The notes under the pieces are model-generated. The model ran no database searches. It was not told the origin of the DNA and saw nothing but the letters and a program-made list of their open reading frames with translations. Below are positions 35,901 through 38,553 of a stretch of 38,553 nucleotides of DNA, piece after piece. This DNA comes from Lachnospiraceae bacterium. GTDB lineage: Bacteria > Bacillota_A > Clostridia > Lachnospirales > Lachnospiraceae. The stretch covers positions 1-38,553 of the forward strand of contig JAFZAZ010000022.1 of assembly GCA_017561985.1 (NCBI GenBank), written 5' to 3'. The translations under genes and the position numbers were made by a program. Every line of letters starts with the position of its first letter. Position 1 is the stretch's first letter.

Positions 35901-36519
35901 CAACAACCAGACCATCGGCGTCGCGAAGCGTCTGTCGAACTGTGAGATTTGTTAAACTCCCGCGGACAAGTTCCGTGTCGATGCTGACGACGCTCTCGCC
36001 GGGGAAGCGGCGCTGCTCATCGCACGCCTCGCAGACCGGCGTCGCGCAGGCGTAGATGCCGCCGTGCACAAGGTATGCATCCTTCGCGGTCGCAAGGTAG
36101 CAGTTTCGGTAGATTCCGGCGCCGGAGTACCACCGCGTGTTCGGCGATTCGTAGCGGCACGTCACGACGAGCGTGTTCGCGCCCTTGCGAAGGTACGGCG
36201 TAATCTCAAAAAAAGTTTCGGAATAACCATAAGGCCAGGCATGTACGAACGTATCATTGATATAAAACCGGGAATCCATGTAGATGCCGTCAAACTGCAA
36301 AAAGACGTGCGCGTCATCGCCGCTAACGACGAGCGGGCGCACGTAGCAGCCGATGCAGCTCTCGTAAAGGTTCGTCGCCTGCCCGATCAGAAAATCGTGC
36401 GGAATGTCGATCGGAGCAAGCGGAGCACGGCCGTCCGAGACCGCGGCGAGGATCGCGTCCTCCGTGGTATCGAGGCCGAAGCGGCAGAATGAAAAATTGT
36501 CATTGATGAGCTTTTTCAT
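32971..36519 (-). CDS. GH2-family glycoside hydrolase (beta-galactosidase-like) with extra C-terminal modules
   Basis: GH2 enzymes hydrolyse beta-linked sugars with retention. The 1182-residue protein has the N-terminal jelly-roll, Ig-like domain, and TIM barrel with acid/base Glu403 (SIGNEIYD) and nucleophile Glu481 (YGSETSST), plus GQFIWTGWDYIGEP. A DUF4982-like and an invasin-like Ig segment follow (about 610-800). The last 280 residues read as two beta-sandwich modules resembling carbohydrate-binding families. There is no signal peptide, so substrates must be imported first. The ATG at 36519 follows GGGAG; the open frame continues 33 residues upstream without a ribosome site. Beta-galactosidase is the likeliest activity, but beta-glucuronidase or mannosidase types cannot be excluded. 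Confidence 0.9.
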   Translation of the reverse strand: MKKLINDNFSFCRFGLDTTEDAILAAVSDGRAPLAPIDIPHDFLIGQATNLYESCIGCYVRPLVVSGDDAHVFLQFDGIYMDSRFYINDTFVHAWPYGYSETFFEITPYLRKGANTLVVTCRYESPNTRWYSGAGIYRNCYLATAKDAYLVHGGIYACATPVCEACDEQRRFPGESVVSIDTELVRGSLTNLTVRQTLRDADGLVVASCDSAANADALTQTLTVTDAHAWDIERPYLYELTTELLAPSENAASSPGTSPASSYAIVDSHIQRIGFRSVRLDPDHGFFLNGRHVKIHGACMHHDLGALGAAVNKAATRRQLLSLLSMGVNAVRTSHNMPSVEFMDLCDELGILVDSEAFDMWELHKTDHDYASFFRDHRQADVASWIRRDRSRPSVIFWSIGNEIYDTHTERGLIVTRELRDEVRRHDYRHHAYVTIGSNYVAWEGAQRCADLLEASGYNYLERLYDEHHTRYPHWCIYGSETSSTVQSRGVYHFPADVRLLTFEDGQCSSLSNCSTNWGAKNPTVVITGDRDKEFSLGQFIWTGWDYIGEPTPYHSKNSFFGQCDTAGFPKDSYYIYRAGWTDPKTHPMVHIVPYWDFNDGQMIDVQVFSNCPLVELFFRAENEVSKISLGTRRIDRLHGQELHGAWKIPYAPGELTAVAYDENGNIAATDSERSFGDPAAIVLTPDKTTLTADGEDMIFVEVSTVDANGTFVADARNRMNTNVTGAARLVGMDNGDSTDYDEYKGTSRRLFSGRLLLMLAACKTPGDITVRVSSPGLPDATLSLTAVPADGPIDEAICASASNVLRINDASVLSEVPVRKIALSITETVLTPSCREAIVTAQLFPQNATFRNITFRALTANGIDSASIRVTPNPDGLSAVVTALGDEEQCFLYAFADNGKPHADVISCLTLRSEGLGKATVDPYSFVNAIRCDACSIKPSLSFDGGAFTADEPSWLRFDRVDFGDFGSDVITVPIFSFSDTVPIEIWEGTPDTGTLLFRGKYEAKSIYNRYQPNTFRLAKRLRGVTSLSIRVPFRLSLHGFVFERLDKAYSEITVTDLVHASGDSYRVEADGVYGITNNVDLDFGEFDFSAPSCGSAASDLHEKCGTGTIAVTGQSHVPQCTVHIHFSSESGETTQIIDIPQTAKPQTFTFPLAKVYGRCRVNFIFLPGSSFDLFSFRFAP

Positions 36520-36567
36520 GGCAGACTCCCGAAAAATATTGCATAGTTCATAGTAGCTTGTTTCAGC

Positions 36568-36623
36568 GGAAAATGCAATGGCGGAAACGGTGCGGTTTTC
36601 GGTACGAATCGATTGCATTTTTC
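36568..36623. promoter_or_regulatory. inverted repeat between divergent genes
   Basis: GGAAAATGCAAT at 36568-36579 and ATTGCATTTTTC at 36612-36623 are complementary at 11 of 12 bases, with centres 44 bases apart (about four helical turns). They lie in the 132-base gap between the GH2 gene and the divergent lipoprotein gene. A sugar-responsive regulator could bind both. Promoter boxes here are weak. Confidence 0.45.
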
Positions 36624-36651
36624 AAAGAAAAAAACAAATCGGAGGGGGATT

Positions 36652-37173
36652 ATGAGAACGAAACCGGTTGTGATTGCGGTGCTCGCGGCGCTTTTGCTTA
36701 CCGCGTGCGGGCAGGAGAAGAAGGAAGAGGGGATTGCGTTTTCGTTTACGTACTCGTATTGGTACAACGAGGAACAGAAGACGATCTTCTCGACGGAGCG
36801 GGGAGTGATTCAAAAGGATCTGGTGGCGGCCGGTGTGGAGACGGCGGACTGGAACATTTCGGAGAAGGACCTGAAGGAATTAAAGCGCCTCACGGAGGAG
36901 TACGATGCGGCGGCGCTTGCGGAGGCCCTGAATGCGCGGAAGACTTCGGATGGGGACGTGATGAACGCGGTTTCGCCGGAGCGCACGTGCGAGCTTGTGT
37001 TTACACTTGACGGAAAGGAGTGCCGGCTTACGGTAAGAAGCAGCGACCTGTTTTCGCTTGCGTCCGACTCGAAGCTTGCACCTTTGGTGATCTATTTTGA
37101 GAAGTTTGAGGAGGTTTTGAAGGCGCAGGAGGTGTATGCTTCGATGCCGGAAGCGGACGGTGCGTACCAATAG
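36652..37173 (+). CDS. small lipoprotein, function unknown
   Basis: The 173-residue protein has a short signal with lipobox LTAC (Cys19) and a folded part of about 150 residues that looks alpha/beta, with SFTYSYWYNEEQKTIF and FTLDGKECRLTVRS strands. No family is recognised. GGAGGGGG is a very strong ribosome site before the ATG at 36652. It is divergent from the GH2 gene and stands alone, with the thrS promoter 35 bases after its stop. No terminator hairpin is seen after it. Confidence 0.82.
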   Translation: MRTKPVVIAVLAALLLTACGQEKKEEGIAFSFTYSYWYNEEQKTIFSTERGVIQKDLVAAGVETADWNISEKDLKELKRLTEEYDAAALAEALNARKTSDGDVMNAVSPERTCELVFTLDGKECRLTVRSSDLFSLASDSKLAPLVIYFEKFEEVLKAQEVYASMPEADGAYQ

Positions 37174-37208
37174 ATGAAGTCCGAAAACGCGACTGTGCGA
37201 AATTAGGC

Positions 37209-37236
37209 TTGACAAAACCGTGCCCGGTGGTATAAT
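37209..37236 (+). promoter_or_regulatory. thrS promoter
   Basis: TTGACA (37209-37214) and TATAAT (37231-37236) are perfect hexamers 16 bases apart, just upstream of the T-box leader. Confidence 0.85.
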
Positions 37237-37242
37237 CGCCTT

Positions 37243-37492
37243 ATCAAATCGGAAAACGTTGAAGGAGAAGCAGTACGCACTCCGAGTTCGCGAACAGAGA
37301 AGGACGCATGCGAAAGCAGGCTGAGAGCGTCCGGCGGGAACCGTGCGGAAGACCGCTCCCGAGTGACCCCAATCCGGTCCGGTGACTCCGTTACCGTCAT
37401 AATGAAGAGGGCTTTCTTACGGAGAGCCAAATAGGGTGGAACCGCGAATTTATTCGTCCCTGTTGATACGCAAGTGTCAGCAGGGACTTTTT
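37243..37492 (+). ncRNA. T-box riboswitch, threonine (ACC specifier)
   Basis: The leader senses uncharged tRNA(Thr) and allows read-through into thrS. The T-box sequence AGGGTGGAACCGCG lies at 37433-37446. In stem I, CACTC (37278-37282) pairs with GAGTG (37361-37365). The AGTA of the S-turn is just before the 5' strand (37272-37275), and the triplet directly after the 3' strand is ACC (37366-37368), a threonine codon. The terminator at 37456-37492 competes with the antiterminator that contains the T-box. Limits are approximate. Confidence 0.92.
37456..37492 (+). terminator. T-box terminator
   Basis: A 14-base-pair stem (37456-37469 with 37474-37487, two G-T pairs) has a GCAA loop and is followed by five T. 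It is the off-state hairpin of the T-box. Confidence 0.9.
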
Positions 37493-37540
37493 GTTTCCTG
37501 CCGGCACAGGAACAATCGTGACAACGAAAGGAGAACCAAC

Positions 37541-38553
37541 ATGAAAATCACGTTGAAGGACGGCTCTTTCAAAGAGTACGCGCAGCCGATGAGCATCATC
37601 GACATCGCTGCGGACCTGAGCGAGGGACTGGCGCGCATGGCTTGCGCGGGAGAGGTGGACGGCAAGGTCAAGGACCTTCGCACCGTCATCGATTCGGACT
37701 GCTCGCTGAACATTCTGACATTTAACGACGACGCCGGCAAGGCGGCGTATCGCCACACGGCTTCGCACGTGCTTGCGGAGGCCGTAAAGCGTCTCTATCC
37801 GAACGCCAAATGCGCCATCGGCCCGTCGATCGACACCGGTTTCTACTACGACTTCGACATGGAGCCGTTGGACCGCGAGGCACTCGACGCCCTCGAGGCG
37901 GAGATGAAGAAGATCATCAAGGAGGGCAAGGAGCTCAAACGCTTCACGCTTTCCCGCGCCGAGGCGATCGCTCTCATGGAGAAGCGAGGCGAGCCTTACA
38001 AGGTTGAGCTTATCAACGACCTTCCCGAGGATGCGGAGCTCTCATTTTACGACCAGGGCGACTTCGTCGACCTCTGCGCCGGCCCGCACCTGATGAGCAC
38101 GAAGCCTCTGAAGGCAATCAAGCTGATTTCCTCCTCGGGCGCTTACTGGAGAGGCAGCGAGAAGAACAAGATGCTGACGCGCATCTACGGCACGGCGTTT
38201 ACGAAAAATGCCGACCTCGACGCATACCTTGCGCACCTTGAGGACATCAAAAAGCGCGATCACAACAAGCTCGGCCGCGAGATGAAGCTGTTCCTGACGG
38301 CGGATGTCATCGGTCAGGGTCTGCCGCTGTTCACCCCCAAGGGAACGCGCATGATCATGACGCTGCAGCGCTGGATGGAGGACCTCGAGGACAACGAGTG
38401 GGGCTACGTTCGCACGAGAACGCCTCTCATGGCAAAGTCCGACCTCTACAAGATCTCCGGTCACTGGGATCACTACATGGACGGCATGTTCATCCTCAAC
38501 AAGGATGCGGGAGAGGGAAAGGAAGTTATGGCGCTTCGTCCGATGACCTGCCC
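37541..38553 (+). CDS. thrS: threonyl-tRNA synthetase (partial, 3' end outside window)
   Basis: This class II synthetase charges tRNA(Thr). The first 337 residues are present: TGS domain (about 1-63, beginning MKITLKDGSFKEYAQP), the SAD editing domain with HTASHVLAEAV (about 72-82) and the conserved CAGPHL, and the start of the catalytic core with the class II motif 1 region (GTRMIMTLQRWMED) and motif 2 beginning RPMTCP at the window end. AAAGGAG precedes the ATG. The gene is controlled by the T-box just upstream. The C-terminal anticodon domain lies beyond the window. Confidence 0.96.
   Translation, partial: MKITLKDGSFKEYAQPMSIIDIAADLSEGLARMACAGEVDGKVKDLRTVIDSDCSLNILTFNDDAGKAAYRHTASHVLAEAVKRLYPNAKCAIGPSIDTGFYYDFDMEPLDREALDALEAEMKKIIKEGKELKRFTLSRAEAIALMEKRGEPYKVELINDLPEDAELSFYDQGDFVDLCAGPHLMSTKPLKAIKLISSSGAYWRGSEKNKMLTRIYGTAFTKNADLDAYLAHLEDIKKRDHNKLGREMKLFLTADVIGQGLPLFTPKGTRMIMTLQRWMEDLEDNEWGYVRTRTPLMAKSDLYKISGHWDHYMDGMFILNKDAGEGKEVMALRPMTC

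Overview
The window looks like chromosome from a fairly high-GC member of the Lachnospiraceae or a close clostridial relative. The evidence is a PPi-dependent phosphofructokinase, a T-box leader before thrS, clostridial-type Mrp with an N-terminal cysteine cluster, TmcAL, Thr/Pro-rich linkers in lipoproteins, YfhO, and AGGAGG-type ribosome sites throughout. The assignment is an inference from gene content, not from a marker search.

Left end (1-1890): an IS110-family element on the minus strand with a recombinase gene and a structured non-coding 5' end that could encode a bridge RNA, then an AT-rich stretch with a strong forward promoter. 1896-5423 is one very large gene of unknown role: an N-terminal LamG-like sandwich, a C2-like segment, a papain-like Cys/His/Asn arrangement and a C-terminal excisionase-type helix-turn-helix. 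It is the most unusual protein here.

Central core (5.4-22 kb): pfp with its own promoter and terminator; a DHH phosphoesterase, a small membrane protein and Mrp; rsmD-coaD-coiled-coil protein from a consensus promoter; an RHS-like lipoprotein preceded by four helically phased hexamers; a minus-strand run of aspartokinase, cyclophilin and tmcAL divergent from argS; then an unusual SH3-like/membrane/Tudor-like fusion, a six-TM protein and a DUF1015 protein.

Right half (22-38.5 kb): an ABC-F ATPase whose start lies at the foot of a terminator hairpin, a GH43-CBM6 lipoprotein, an acyl-CoA ligase with a sodium:solute symporter, a YfhO membrane protein, a lysine/aspartate-rich-linker lipoprotein, a large cytoplasmic GH2 glycosidase on the minus strand, a small lipoprotein, and the T-box-controlled thrS, which runs off the window. 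The two glycosidases point to use of plant or host glycans.

Across the window the word CATTTTNCG (either strand, mostly CATTTTCCG or CATTTTTCG) recurs far more often than base composition predicts. A perfect palindromic form sits in the pfp promoter. No tRNA, rRNA or CRISPR array was seen.
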